In this document: piece after piece, positions 16,098-25,177 of the stretch
Layout of the letters: every line of letters begins with the position of its first letter
Numbering within the stretch: position 1 is the first letter of the stretch
Assembly: GCA_964412815.1 (NCBI GenBank)
Contig: CAYPQF010000021.1
Span: 124,001 to 188,000, forward strand
Direction of reading: 5' to 3'
Source: JAOAFZ01 sp964412815
GTDB taxonomy: Bacteria; Patescibacteriota; Microgenomatia; UBA1406; GWC2-37-13
Length of the DNA: 64,000 nt
Made by a program: the position numbers and the translations under genes
Notes under the pieces: model-generated
What the model was told of the DNA's origin: nothing
The model's input: the letters and a program-made list of their open reading frames with translations, nothing else
Database searches by the model: none

Positions 16098-17036
16098 ATG
16101 CTCAAGCTGTTTTCAGGTACCGCTAACCCAACCCTTTCACAGCAAGTTGCAGACTCGCTGGGTCTTCAGTTATCGGACATAGAGATTGTCCGGTTTGAAA
16201 ACTCGGAAGTTCGCGTTACGGTACAGGAAGACGTCAAGAACGACACCTGTGTAGTACTGCAAACCGTCTCGAATCCGACGGATACCAATCTGATTGAGCT
16301 CTTCTTAATCTGTGATGCTCTAAAGCGTCAGGAAGCACGAAAAGTGATTGGCGTGGTTTCCTACTTCGGGTATGCCCGCCAGAACATTCAGCATCGCGAT
16401 GGAGAGTGCGTATCAGCTAATATGGTGATCCGGTTTATGGAATCAATCGGTTTTGACAAGATTTATACCGTAGATATCCACGATGAAGGAACATCAGGCG
16501 TCTTCAGCATTCCGTTTAAAAATATCAGCGCCTTCCCGATCCTCGCGGGAGCGGTCAAAGAACATCTTCAGATTGAACATCCTTCTATGGATGAATTTGC
16601 GATTGTCTCACCGGACCAGGGTGGCATTGAACGGGCACGTAAGTTTGGCGTAGACTTTTTCGGAAACGAAGACTTCCATCTGGCAGTCACCGAAAAAAAA
16701 CGCGACAGCGACCGCATTCATCAGAGTAAAGCACTTGATCTGTATGGAGATGTCTCCGGCAAAATCTGTATTCTCGTCGATGATATTGCGACCTCAGCCG
16801 GAACCCTTATTCATTCTGCTGAGCTGTGCCAGAAATACGGGGCCACTAAAGTATTTGCGGTAGTTACGCACCACGACTTTTCTGTTAAGGCACCGGAACG
16901 GGTACAGAACTCTCCCATCGAGACATTCTTTACCACTAACACGATTCATCTGACACCAGAAGTATCCTTTCCCAAACTGAAGGAAATATCTGTTGCAAAG
17001 TTGATTAGTGATGATTTACACTATCTCTTGCAATAG
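16098..17036 (+). CDS. prs: Ribose-phosphate pyrophosphokinase
   Basis: This 312-residue enzyme makes PRPP from ribose 5-phosphate and ATP, feeding nucleotide synthesis. N-terminal LFSGTANPTLSQQVADSLG, the flexible-loop region SYFGYARQNIQHRDGE, the DIHDEGTSGVF metal/ATP region, and the PRPP-binding loop ILVDDIATSAGTL (about 223-235) are all present. It starts 3 bases after ybaB, so dnaX-ybaB-prs is likely an operon. The YARQ loop replaces the usual YARQDRK sequence (here YARQNIQHRDGE), a notable change next to the catalytic region. Confidence 0.94.
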   Translation: MLKLFSGTANPTLSQQVADSLGLQLSDIEIVRFENSEVRVTVQEDVKNDTCVVLQTVSNPTDTNLIELFLICDALKRQEARKVIGVVSYFGYARQNIQHRDGECVSANMVIRFMESIGFDKIYTVDIHDEGTSGVFSIPFKNISAFPILAGAVKEHLQIEHPSMDEFAIVSPDQGGIERARKFGVDFFGNEDFHLAVTEKKRDSDRIHQSKALDLYGDVSGKICILVDDIATSAGTLIHSAELCQKYGATKVFAVVTHHDFSVKAPERVQNSPIETFFTTNTIHLTPEVSFPKLKEISVAKLISDDLHYLLQ

Positions 17037-17062
17037 TTATAAGTCTTACATAAAACTCACAT

Positions 17063-17209
17063 ATGGTTGTTAACACAATCATCTTCTCGGTTTCATTCAT
17101 GATTCCGTACATGTTGTATGTTGTTAAAAAATACAACATCACAGAGGTAGCCGTCGGTATCGATAGAGTCGAGGGAAAACATGCAGTCTCAGTACAGTTG
17201 TACAGTTAA
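17063..17209 (+). CDS. Possible 48-residue single-pass membrane protein
   Basis: ATG 17063 opens a 48-codon frame ending TAA at 17207-17209: a hydrophobic start (NTIIFSVSFMIPYMLYVV), then KKYNITEVAVGIDRVEG and a beta-like end. It lies 26 bases after prs on the same strand. An inverted repeat (ATGTTGTAT 17111-17119 / ATACAACAT 17131-17139) is inside. No Shine-Dalgarno is visible. Evidence is limited to the sensible membrane-plus-tail layout and the lack of any other explanation for the interval. Confidence 0.35.
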   Translation: MVVNTIIFSVSFMIPYMLYVVKKYNITEVAVGIDRVEGKHAVSVQLYS

Positions 17210-17219
17210 ACCGTTCTCG

Positions 17220-18635
17220 TTACATTGCGAGCCGCTTCTGATGGAGTAAATCCTGCTCAATCTGAAGCTGCCGCAAGAGGATCAGCTTATCATGATCAAG
17301 GAAGTCGTAGACCGTGCGCGGGAAAAATACATGACGGAATAACGCATCTGTTCTTCTAATCTCAAACAGTTCATGCGCATCTCCATCCGGCACCGACGAC
17401 CATGGCACCAACCGCGTCTGATAACGCTGTTTCAGATACGATCCATAGGTCTGGAACATCAGCTCAATGGGAACCGTCCCCTGGCCATTTTGGGTATGCA
17501 GAAATAATCTCCGATAGGCGAGTGTCCCCGGAAACACCGGATCCAGACGATCCTTGGTAGTTGTCTGAGCATCGTCGATTGGTAACCCATTACTAATAGT
17601 TCCGACAACCCGTTCAATAATCTGTTCGAGCATCGCCTCATCTTCGTCAAAAACCGTAAACTGTAATCCTACACCATCACGAATACTTCCGGTTCTGGCC
17701 ATATAATCCGGCTCTGTCGCACCTGAACGCGGCTCAAAACCGTCCCGCAGCAGTTTAATGACCTCGGCTTCGTGCGATTTCTGTCGTAACAGATAGAGCA
17801 CCGGCACTACCTGACCGTCTATCTCGATGCGCCGGACATCTTCCTGATGCAGTTTCGTGTGGCTGCGCTCACTGGGTGGTGCTACGACAGTGTTCTGCAC
17901 CGGCTCGTTCAGGTCAAAGATATAATCATACGATAACGCGGTATTCGTAACGTTATCATGACGGGATTGTACCGACATACGGGTTGTCTCTCCGTAATCT
18001 CCCAACCAGAGGCTGTCGTCAATAATCGAGTCTATCTGACCATGGAGATGGTGGGTCTGCTGACGATTCCGGCGCGTCTCGACCATGGCGGATAACCCTG
18101 CCAGGTACAGCTGTAGCCATGCCTGATGCCGGAGCTCGGGATCTATAGCACGTCCTCCTTCCAGTTGTTCCGGCACCATAAAACGGAGCCGTCGATCTAC
18201 TATCGTATCGCTATAACTTTCCAGTTTATTCCGTAAGGAGAACCGGCGAGAACCCCGGGTCACAAACCGGGTTCGTACATATTCATAGATGTTGTTCGCA
18301 CGTTCAAACTGGAGCCGGATAAACATCTCCGGAGAGGTTCCCATCAGGTCGAAGTGTTCCTGAACAAATGACTCAAAATACGCATTAACCTGAGCTGCTG
18401 CTTCTTGATACTCAGGACTGCTGCTGGAAAACGAAGGGTCTCGCATGAGATGCGCAAGGGTACGAAGCTCTGGTCCAAATACTTCTCGCAGATGGCTCCC
18501 GCGGCGCAACATAGACCGATGGTGGCGGGTATCAGGGGGACCTTCCCCATTAAACGTACCAGTCAGGGCAGTAATATCTGCCGTATGACTTCTAATGTAA
18601 TTACCCCGGGATAGTGTCTGTTGTCGTTCTGTCAT
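17220..18635 (-). CDS. Cytoplasmic protein, possibly RelA/SpoT-like fold in C-terminal half
   Basis: This 471-residue protein has no signal or membrane segment. The N-terminal 220 residues are helical and unrecognised. The C-terminal half has an order of motifs that loosely mimics the nucleotidyltransferase of RelA/SpoT synthetases: TGSIRDGVGLQFTVFDEDEAMLEQIIERV (compare the conserved D-GIR-V-D strand) and, about 40 residues on, YRRLFLHTQNGQGTVPIELMFQT (compare Y-SLH...ElQIRT). This is remote and unproven. If true, it would pair with the HD hydrolase at 3560. No close promoter box was identified. Confidence 0.4.
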   Translation of the reverse strand: MTERQQTLSRGNYIRSHTADITALTGTFNGEGPPDTRHHRSMLRRGSHLREVFGPELRTLAHLMRDPSFSSSSPEYQEAAAQVNAYFESFVQEHFDLMGTSPEMFIRLQFERANNIYEYVRTRFVTRGSRRFSLRNKLESYSDTIVDRRLRFMVPEQLEGGRAIDPELRHQAWLQLYLAGLSAMVETRRNRQQTHHLHGQIDSIIDDSLWLGDYGETTRMSVQSRHDNVTNTALSYDYIFDLNEPVQNTVVAPPSERSHTKLHQEDVRRIEIDGQVVPVLYLLRQKSHEAEVIKLLRDGFEPRSGATEPDYMARTGSIRDGVGLQFTVFDEDEAMLEQIIERVVGTISNGLPIDDAQTTTKDRLDPVFPGTLAYRRLFLHTQNGQGTVPIELMFQTYGSYLKQRYQTRLVPWSSVPDGDAHELFEIRRTDALFRHVFFPRTVYDFLDHDKLILLRQLQIEQDLLHQKRLAM

Positions 18636-18753
18636 ACCAAATGGACATAGTACGTGACAAAAATCACATTTTTGAATGCTTGGATTGTTATTGTAGTACA
18701 GTAGGAGATTGTTTGCAAGCTCTGATCTTTTGTATTCGTACGATAAGAGAGTA

Positions 18754-19338
18754 TTAGTTACATACAGCTGTTTCCTCTATGATAGTATTGCTGTAGCGGC
18801 CACCCCGTTTTTCAATTGCGACCAACAGGAACGGTGAGGTAATAGTCTGCGTAGTAATACATTCAGGACCCGGACTTATCTTTTTTACCGTTACATTTAC
18901 CCCATTTACTGCATCAGCGGCAGATACCATCTCAAAGCTATATCCGCCGGATCCCTGTTGTCCCATAAAAAAAGCCACCACTTCGTGGGTATCAAAGTTT
19001 ACTTCCGGTAACGGGGGTTGAACTGCTCCCGGATACATTCTGTTCCAGATGGACTTGAGGTTTCCGATATCTGCTGCCTGATCTACAGTGGGCTCCATCA
19101 CGGCAATATCCGAACCTTCGCCCTGCGCGACAACATACCAGGTGTAACTTTGTGGAGTTGATGTTTCGTAGATCGGCTGGGGAACAGTGGGCTGGGTGGA
19201 GATTGTAGGGGTGGGGGAGGACGGCGCTGGCATCTGAGATGCCTGTTTGCGGGAAAGGCCAACTGCATAGGCGACACTTAAGGTGATTAAAGCAGCAGCA
19301 ATTAATCCAAAGATAGTCAGTAAGATGCGATGTGTCAT
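18754..19338 (-). CDS. Membrane-anchored PrcB_C-domain protein
   Basis: This 194-residue protein has one N-terminal transmembrane anchor (ILLTIFGLIAAALITLSVAYAVG) and a Pro/Thr-rich linker (PAPSSPTPTISTQPTVPQP). The extracellular domain has HEVVAFFMGQQGSGGYSFEM and SPFLLVAIEKR, the signature of the PrcB C-terminal domain, known from the treponemal PrtP complex and many surface proteins. ATG 19338 is chosen because TATAAT (complement of 19345-19350) lies 6 bases upstream, making it leaderless. The longer frame into recR is rejected. Confidence 0.75.
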   Translation of the reverse strand: MTHRILLTIFGLIAAALITLSVAYAVGLSRKQASQMPAPSSPTPTISTQPTVPQPIYETSTPQSYTWYVVAQGEGSDIAVMEPTVDQAADIGNLKSIWNRMYPGAVQPPLPEVNFDTHEVVAFFMGQQGSGGYSFEMVSAADAVNGVNVTVKKISPGPECITTQTITSPFLLVAIEKRGGRYSNTIIEETAVCN

Positions 19339-19369
19339 GAGACTATTATAGCACGATTCGAGAAGCGAG

Positions 19370-20002
19370 TTATTTCCCGAAGTTACTACGGTTCTCAAAC
19401 GCTTTTCTCAGAGTCATATAGTCTGCATACTCCAGATTGCCGCCGATCGGTAGTCCATAACCCAGACGGCTGACCCCATAGGTAAAACCACTCGCGTCTT
19501 TCATCTCCTGGAGCTTGTTGCGGATAAACATGGCCGTAGCTTCGCCCTCCATATCCGGATTAGTTGCCAGAATAACCTCGGTTACCGTCGTACCCTGTTG
19601 CCGTACCCGGGCAATCAGATCGTCAATAAAGATATCTTCCGGCCCGATATGATTCAGCGGATCGATCTTGCCGTGCAAGACATGGTAGACACCTTTGTAG
19701 ATATCCCCGGTCTCAAACGAGAGCAGGTCAATCACATCTTCTACCACCGTAATCAGGTTTTTATCCCGATTCGGATTAGCACAGACAGAACAGATCTCAT
19801 CTTCGGTCAGATTGTTACAGATTTTACACCGCTTGGTGCGACTCTTGAGCTCTGCCAGATGCACCGAAAATTCCCGCAGGTCCTGTTCGGGTAAACGCAG
19901 CAAATAAAACGCCAGCCGGTTGGCCGTTTTTTGACCAATACCAGGGAGTCGTTCAAAAAAGAGGGCGACCTGTTTAATACTTTGCGGCAATGTAGCAGCC
20001 AT
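19370..20002 (-). CDS. recR: Recombination mediator RecR
   Basis: This 210-residue protein works with RecO/RecF to load RecA on gapped DNA. In order it has the helix-hairpin-helix LPGIGQKTANRLAFYLL, a C4 zinc finger (CKIC...CSVC), a Toprim domain (LITVVEDVIDLLSFE, ILATNPDMEGEATAMFI) and the C-terminal RLGYGLPIGGNLEYAD Walker-like end. Start ATG 20002 gives standard length; an upstream extension would run into the terminator hairpin of rnj. Confidence 0.96.
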   Translation of the reverse strand: MAATLPQSIKQVALFFERLPGIGQKTANRLAFYLLRLPEQDLREFSVHLAELKSRTKRCKICNNLTEDEICSVCANPNRDKNLITVVEDVIDLLSFETGDIYKGVYHVLHGKIDPLNHIGPEDIFIDDLIARVRQQGTTVTEVILATNPDMEGEATAMFIRNKLQEMKDASGFTYGVSRLGYGLPIGGNLEYADYMTLRKAFENRSNFGK

Positions 20003-20048
20003 AACACATAGGGAATCAATAATAGGGGATTGCTCCCGGAAGAACGGG

Positions 20049-20075
20049 GGCGGTACGGGATCAGCCCGTACCGCC
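20049..20075 (-). terminator. Strong hairpin between rnj and recR
   Basis: The 11-bp perfect stem GGCGGTACGGG / CCCGTACCGCC has a 5-base loop and no T-run. It lies 28 bases past the rnj stop and before recR, both on the minus strand. Confidence 0.65.
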
Positions 20076-20103
20076 GCACGGTTCTCTAACACAACACACG
20101 CGG

Positions 20104-21774
20104 TTAGATCTGAATGACATCGACCACAATCAGCGGCCGCTTGCCCTTCATATCAAAGAAGAAGTCTTCCAGCATGGTACCAACCTTTTTCTTGATACCG
20201 GGGACATCCACATGCCCTTCACTGGTGTTTTTGGTTGCTTTTTCGATGCGTTTGGTCGCTTCTTTAAACAGATCTTCTTCGTTTTTCTCAAACACAAAGC
20301 CACGGGACATAATCTTGGGTGCGGCATTGGTTTTGCCGTGCTGATCCATAAAGAGCAACGCGACAACCACACCTTCGGAGGCCAGTGTCTGACGATCGCG
20401 GAGCACCATCGTGCCGACATCGCCGACGCCATAGGCATCAACATAGACACTCTTTGTCATCACCGCGTCTCCACGCTGCGCTCCACCCTTGGTAAAGACG
20501 ATGGTTTCTCCTTCGTTCAACAAAAAGACCTTATCTTTCTGGAATCCCAGCTCTTCGGCCAGGCGCTGATACTGTCGCTGATGACGAATAGTACCTCCAA
20601 TCGGAATAAAGTACTTCGGGTTGGTAAAGCGCATCAGGAACTTCATATCATCCTTATTGCCGTGTCCGGAGGTATGCAGCTGATCGGTGATGGCCGGATA
20701 GACCACATCGGCCCCCTGCAATGTCAGATCTTCGATCACACTGGTAACGCCTTCTTCGTTCCCCGGAATCGGGTCGGACGAGAAGACAACTTTATCTCCC
20801 GGTTTGATCTTGACGTTCTTGTTCTGCTTTCTCGTGATTTTGGAGAGCGCAGAGGAGAACTGTCCCTGTGAACCGGCGGCAATAATACAGACCTTTTTGG
20901 GCGGCAGACGCTGTACTTCTTCTTCCTTACCGATAAAATCGAACGGAATATTGAGGTACTTGATCTCCTGCGCCATCTTGGTATTATCGCGCATCGAGCG
21001 GCCTAAAAAGATAATCTTGCGATTAAACTTGATGGCAGCATCCACACACTGTTTAATACGGGAGATGTTGGACGAAAAGGTGGTCATAATAAACTTTCCC
21101 TTTGTCTTGCGCATCTCGTCTTCGAAGGTCTGACCGACCACCGATTCTGACAACGTCAAGCCATCGCGTTCGGAACCCAGACAGTCTGACAATAGACACA
21201 TCACCCCATCTTTTCCCGCCTTGGTCATGGCGTAGAAGTCGGGAGCACCACCAAACGGCGGATTCAGATCGAGCTTATAATCGGACCCATGGTACAGGTT
21301 ACCGATCGGTGTCTTGATCAGAATGTGACACGTATCCGGAATCGAATGGGTGGTATGAATATACTCGGCACCCATACTGCCGAACTTGTAGGTCTTGCCA
21401 TACTGAATCTCGGTAATATCGATATCCAGTGCAAACTCTTTGGCCTTGTTTTTGACAAAGGTGACCGTGAGTTTAGAGCCATAGACCGGCGGCCGTCCCA
21501 GATCGTTATAGTGATGCGGGAGCGCCGTAATGTGGTCTTCGTGACCGTGGGTTAATAATATCGCCCGGATTTTATCTGTTTTATCTTTCAGATACGTGAT
21601 ATCCGGTATCACGAAATCGACACCCAGCTCGGTCTCCTGCGGAAATCCAATGCCGCAGTCTACCACCAGGATATCCTGGAGCTGGTCATCGTTATAGAGC
21701 TCGTAGACGTACATATTCTTTGTTACGCCGACAATTCCGCCGAGCGGCACAAAGCGTACCTTGTAGTTACTCAT
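20104..21774 (-). CDS. rnj: Ribonuclease J
   Basis: This 556-residue metallo-beta-lactamase/beta-CASP nuclease performs RNA decay and maturation (5'-3' exo and endo activity). The zinc motif HGHEDH is at residues 76-81, with further ligands in HTTHSIPD and HGSDYKLD. The beta-CASP domain includes FIMTTFSSNISRIKQ and the SGHGNKDDMKFL motif. The C-terminal domain with KKVGTMLEDFFFDMKGKRPLI is typical. In bacteria lacking RNase E this is the main mRNA nuclease. It is divergent from the MIP18-like gene at 21939. Confidence 0.96.
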   Translation of the reverse strand: MSNYKVRFVPLGGIVGVTKNMYVYELYNDDQLQDILVVDCGIGFPQETELGVDFVIPDITYLKDKTDKIRAILLTHGHEDHITALPHHYNDLGRPPVYGSKLTVTFVKNKAKEFALDIDITEIQYGKTYKFGSMGAEYIHTTHSIPDTCHILIKTPIGNLYHGSDYKLDLNPPFGGAPDFYAMTKAGKDGVMCLLSDCLGSERDGLTLSESVVGQTFEDEMRKTKGKFIMTTFSSNISRIKQCVDAAIKFNRKIIFLGRSMRDNTKMAQEIKYLNIPFDFIGKEEEVQRLPPKKVCIIAAGSQGQFSSALSKITRKQNKNVKIKPGDKVVFSSDPIPGNEEGVTSVIEDLTLQGADVVYPAITDQLHTSGHGNKDDMKFLMRFTNPKYFIPIGGTIRHQRQYQRLAEELGFQKDKVFLLNEGETIVFTKGGAQRGDAVMTKSVYVDAYGVGDVGTMVLRDRQTLASEGVVVALLFMDQHGKTNAAPKIMSRGFVFEKNEEDLFKEATKRIEKATKNTSEGHVDVPGIKKKVGTMLEDFFFDMKGKRPLIVVDVIQI

Positions 21775-21926
21775 ACAATGATTAGGAAATTAATAATAAA
21801 AAAACGTACTAAGCGGGTGGGGAAGTGAATGATTCGCGAAACCTGAACAGGAAGTTTGATTACATCGATTATCTAAGCGCGAAGTTTCACATCGTTTCAT
21901 ACATTATTCTATATTATACCATTTGT

Positions 21927-21932
21927 TATACT
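21927..21932 (+). promoter_or_regulatory. Leaderless -10 box of MIP18-like gene
   Basis: TATACT lies 6 bases before ATG 21939. It falls inside a longer in-frame extension to 21825, which is therefore rejected. Confidence 0.65.
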
Positions 21933-21938
21933 AGTGGT

Positions 21939-22262
21939 ATGAAAATAACGCAAGAATCAGCAAAGGCGGCACTGGATAATGTGCTTGACCCCGAACTGAA
22001 TCTGTCTATTACCGATCTGGGCTTAATCTACGAGATTACCGTACAAGAACCTGTTGAAGACACCGCTGCACCAGGCGTTCATATTCTGATGACTCTTACC
22101 ACCCTCGGCTGTCCGCTCTTTAACGTGATCGAGTCCGATATCAAGAAACAGCTGGTGATGATCGGCGTTCCCGAAGATAAGATTGAGATCGAACTGACAT
22201 TTGACCCGCCCTGGAGCATGGATCGCATGAGCGAAAATGCCAAAGCAATGCTGGGAATATAA
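21939..22262 (+). CDS. MIP18/DUF59-family iron-sulfur assembly factor
   Basis: This 107-residue single-domain protein of the MIP18 (DUF59, SufT/PaaD-like) family helps deliver Fe-S clusters. The signature VLDPELNLSITDLGLIYEI at the N-terminus, LMTLTTLGCPLFNVIESDIKKQL with the conserved cysteine, and FDPPWSMDRMSENAK at the end match well. It is leaderless. Fe-S clients in the window include the radical SAM enzyme at 52016. Confidence 0.9.
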   Translation: MKITQESAKAALDNVLDPELNLSITDLGLIYEITVQEPVEDTAAPGVHILMTLTTLGCPLFNVIESDIKKQLVMIGVPEDKIEIELTFDPPWSMDRMSENAKAMLGI

Positions 22263-22264
22263 GA

Positions 22265-23695
22265 TTACTCCTTTGCGCCTTCTACGCGTTTGTACTCCCG
22301 GTCCAGATTGTAAAAGGTGAGAGTGCCGGGTTGCAGACATTCTGCCGGAGATTCTTCTTGTTCTGTAGAGATAACTGGTCCGGTATACCCCGAAAACAAA
22401 TACACAAACTGTCCTTTTGCGTCTGCCCACTCAGCCGTACGATGGTTCAGAATACAGATGCGCTGATATGCTGACAAATCCTGACCGGAGAGGGTATTCT
22501 GATAATTCTTCGCCATCTGATTTGCAATTCCGACAAACGAATACTGTGTCCACTGAGGTAACGCAAAGTACATATGATATCCGAGAATAATCATCAGAAC
22601 GGCCGCAATGCCATACTCACCCGGGATATGACGGGGGAGCACCATTTTACGTAACAATTCTGACTGAAAAAGTACCGCCAGCGCGCTCATACAGACCAGT
22701 ATCATCACGATATGCAACAGATCGGCGTAAAACGGAAACAGGCGCATTAAAAACAGGAACGGACCGATCGCCAGGATCGCAATTGCACCATACAGGAGAG
22801 CCAGCACGCGCTTTCTCCAGAACAGGACTCCCCAGGCAGTAGCGATAAGCAGAACGTACAGCCCGATCATCGGTTTGTAGAAAAACGGCTGTGCTTCCGG
22901 CACCCCATACTGCCACCCGCGGGGATATAAAAAGGTCCAGGGTAAGAGGTTTAAGAGATTTTCTTTCAGCTTCCCCACCGATAACACAAAGGAGTAGTCT
23001 GTGTCCGTTACCGCGTAGCCGGTCAGCCGGAACAGCACATAGACCGCCAGTACCAGAACCATACCCGCGCCCGCCAGTCTGAGTTTCTGAAACAGTTGCG
23101 TGTGTCGTCTGGCCAGTATCCACCAGAGGGCAGCCACGAGCGGCAGTTGCACAATCCAGGTTTCTTTGATGCCCATCGAGATCAGCACCAGTACCAGCGA
23201 GAGTACCGGGATGAGTGCTCGCGGTTTTTTGACCCGCCAGATATGCTCTGCCAATATGGCCTGTAGCAGCAGCACAATGATGATAAGCGTATTTGCCAGC
23301 GACGCAATCGCAAAAAAGTGATAAAACATCACCGCCGACGCCACGGTTGTAAACGAGAGCAGCGTGCGTACCATAAACGGCAGATGATGACGAAACAAAA
23401 ATGACGTAAGCACGGGAATCAGCGCAACAAGCAACAGATGGAGCATAAAAATAGCGGAATAGTGTGGCAGCAGCACGGCATAGAGATTAAACAGCAGGTA
23501 GGTGAGCGGTCGGTACTGCCCCGAAAAGTCAGTCAAGGCACGGGCAAACTCGGGGAGACTGGTGCGGTTGAGAATCGAGTAGACATCATCTCCACTGATA
23601 CTCCATTGCAGATAGTATCCCAGTAAAATAAGTCCAAGAAAGGTTACGGCAATAGCGTACGATCTCAGTAGAGAAGTGATGGCAGTGCGAATCAT
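22265..23695 (-). CDS. Polytopic membrane protein, GT-C glycosyltransferase-like
   Basis: This 476-residue protein has about 11 transmembrane helices and a C-terminal soluble tail. After the first helix comes SGDDVYSILNRTSLPEFARALTDFSGQYRPLTYLLFNL, an acidic pair in the first outer loop followed by a YRPLTYL stretch. This is the layout of lipid-linked-sugar glycosyltransferases of the GT-C fold. No specific subfamily is recognised. It converges with the MIP18-like gene (2-base gap between stops). An extracytoplasmic sugar transfer role is inferred. Confidence 0.65.
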   Translation of the reverse strand: MIRTAITSLLRSYAIAVTFLGLILLGYYLQWSISGDDVYSILNRTSLPEFARALTDFSGQYRPLTYLLFNLYAVLLPHYSAIFMLHLLLVALIPVLTSFLFRHHLPFMVRTLLSFTTVASAVMFYHFFAIASLANTLIIIVLLLQAILAEHIWRVKKPRALIPVLSLVLVLISMGIKETWIVQLPLVAALWWILARRHTQLFQKLRLAGAGMVLVLAVYVLFRLTGYAVTDTDYSFVLSVGKLKENLLNLLPWTFLYPRGWQYGVPEAQPFFYKPMIGLYVLLIATAWGVLFWRKRVLALLYGAIAILAIGPFLFLMRLFPFYADLLHIVMILVCMSALAVLFQSELLRKMVLPRHIPGEYGIAAVLMIILGYHMYFALPQWTQYSFVGIANQMAKNYQNTLSGQDLSAYQRICILNHRTAEWADAKGQFVYLFSGYTGPVISTEQEESPAECLQPGTLTFYNLDREYKRVEGAKE

Positions 23696-23742
23696 GCTGT
23701 AAGAAAGTATACATTAGTTTCAGGGTGTTGTATACTCACTGT

Positions 23743-24330
23743 ATGCCTGCGTCACCCGCCCAGAACAAACCACGTCCTGCCGCAAACCCCTTCGAGCGCG
23801 AGAAAAGCGAAAATCATCTGGTGGAGATGGGTCAGCAGATTGCCGATGTGCCCCGTCAGATTGGGCAGGAAGTCTCAGACAGTTTTGTTGGCATGTTATA
23901 CGGCATGTCCGCATCCGAAGTAGCTACCAAACGGGAACAGGCAAAACAGAAAAACTTTTCTCCATTGGACTATAGCAAGCTGGAAGCTGCCCAAAAAAGA
24001 AATGACTTTGCCGAAGTTGCCCGCCTCAATCAGAAAATGCAGGAAGAAGCACAGCAGCGGCAGGAACATATGGCCGCGCACAAAGCCATGAAAGCCGAAG
24101 AAGAGCGTGTGTACCAGCAGACCAAACGCGAAGAAGAAGAACGAAGACGACAGGAGGAACTGGAAGAACAGGAACGCAAACGCCGCGAACAGGAAGAAGC
24201 AGCCGCGCAAGCACAGATGGATCCGGGAGCCGGAGCAGGAAAAGCAAAAGGGCAACTGGGCGCAGCACGAAAGAAAGCCAGCACCGACGAAACCAGTTTC
24301 GAAGCAAGTAAAGGCAGAACCGGAAAATAA
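23743..24330 (+). CDS. Coiled-coil hypothetical protein
   Basis: This 195-residue protein is dominated by charged coiled coil: residues about 80-150 are rich in Glu, Arg, Gln and Lys (for example KREEEERRRQEELEEQER), followed by a small Gly/Ala segment. The N-terminal part contains VEMGQQIADVPRQIGQEVSDSFVGMLYGM. There is no membrane segment. Leaderless: TATACT at 23731-23736, six bases before ATG. Short coiled-coil proteins of this make-up recur in CPR genomes; function unknown. Confidence 0.7.
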   Translation: MPASPAQNKPRPAANPFEREKSENHLVEMGQQIADVPRQIGQEVSDSFVGMLYGMSASEVATKREQAKQKNFSPLDYSKLEAAQKRNDFAEVARLNQKMQEEAQQRQEHMAAHKAMKAEEERVYQQTKREEEERRRQEELEEQERKRREQEEAAAQAQMDPGAGAGKAKGQLGAARKKASTDETSFEASKGRTGK

Positions 24331-24354
24331 TCAGCAGGAATTCAGACTCCCTAT

Positions 24355-24918
24355 TTACCGCGGTTTTGAGACCAGCAGCGCGTATCCCGGAAAGTTATAC
24401 TGCGAAAAATACCCGAACTCCTTCTCGATATGAACACCATGGAACTGTGCCAGTCCGACAAAGAACTGATCTGGCAGATCGTGCGGGTATTGGAGCATGC
24501 CGATACCTCCTGGTGCAATCAACCGCATCGAATTCTCCAGATACGCATCCAGCACGCGCGTATACGACTCCATCATCGGACCAACTGCCCGACTTAAGAC
24601 CAGCGAATACTGATGCTGAACCAGCTCGTCCCAAACGTCTTTTGATGTCAGATCCGTACACGAATGGAAGATAGCCGGATGATCGCTGCCGACATCCATA
24701 TCAGAAACCGATACTCCCGACAGAAAGTTGCCCGGGGAATACTGCCATGCCAGCGATTCAAGTGCCTCCGGACCACTAAAAAGATCAATAGCCGTCACAC
24801 CGGACTGTTTACGAATTAACTTGAGAAGATGATTCCGGTCAAAACCTGCTTTCCGAAAGTCTTCCAGATACTCACCAAAACTCGATGCATACACGCCCCA
24901 TTTTCGTTCTTTTCCCAT
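24355..24918 (-). CDS. Class I SAM-dependent methyltransferase-like protein
   Basis: This 187-residue protein has a Rossmann-like order: VTAIDLFSGPEAL resembles motif I, a second acidic strand SGVSVSDMDVG follows, then YSLVLSRAVGPM (motif IV-like) and NSMRLIAPGGIGMLQYPHDLP (post-motif strand, often APGG in methyltransferases). ATG 24918 is chosen because the upstream extension is AT-rich and non-coding in look. The substrate is unknown. Confidence 0.55.
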   Translation of the reverse strand: MGKERKWGVYASSFGEYLEDFRKAGFDRNHLLKLIRKQSGVTAIDLFSGPEALESLAWQYSPGNFLSGVSVSDMDVGSDHPAIFHSCTDLTSKDVWDELVQHQYSLVLSRAVGPMMESYTRVLDAYLENSMRLIAPGGIGMLQYPHDLPDQFFVGLAQFHGVHIEKEFGYFSQYNFPGYALLVSKPR

Positions 24919-25104
24919 GTGATAAATATTACTATATACATATAAAATATTCAATATGACTTGCTGTAATAATGTAAGAAATATTACACAGGATATAAAA
25001 GAATCCAAGAAATTGTTTTCAGCTACACTTTTTACATTTTAAGACTATAATTCTTATACATCGTTGCCTTGGAGAGTTCCCGAAATGGCAACCGATTCGT
25101 TTCA

Positions 25105-25177
25105 CGGGATGTAGTTCAGATGGTAGAACACACGGTTCGGGACCGTGAGGTCGTGGGTTCAAGTCCCGCCATCCCGA
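25105..25177 (+). tRNA. tRNA-Pro (anticodon CGG)
   Basis: Full cloverleaf: acceptor CGGGATG/CATCCCG, D stem GTTC/GAAC, anticodon stem CACGG/CCGTG with loop TTCGGGA (anticodon CGG), T arm GTGGG-TTCAAGT-CCCGC, and discriminator A at 25177. The C1-G72 pair with A73 is the proline identity signature in bacteria. CCA is not encoded. TATAAT at 25046-25051 is a likely -10 box. Confidence 0.95.
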
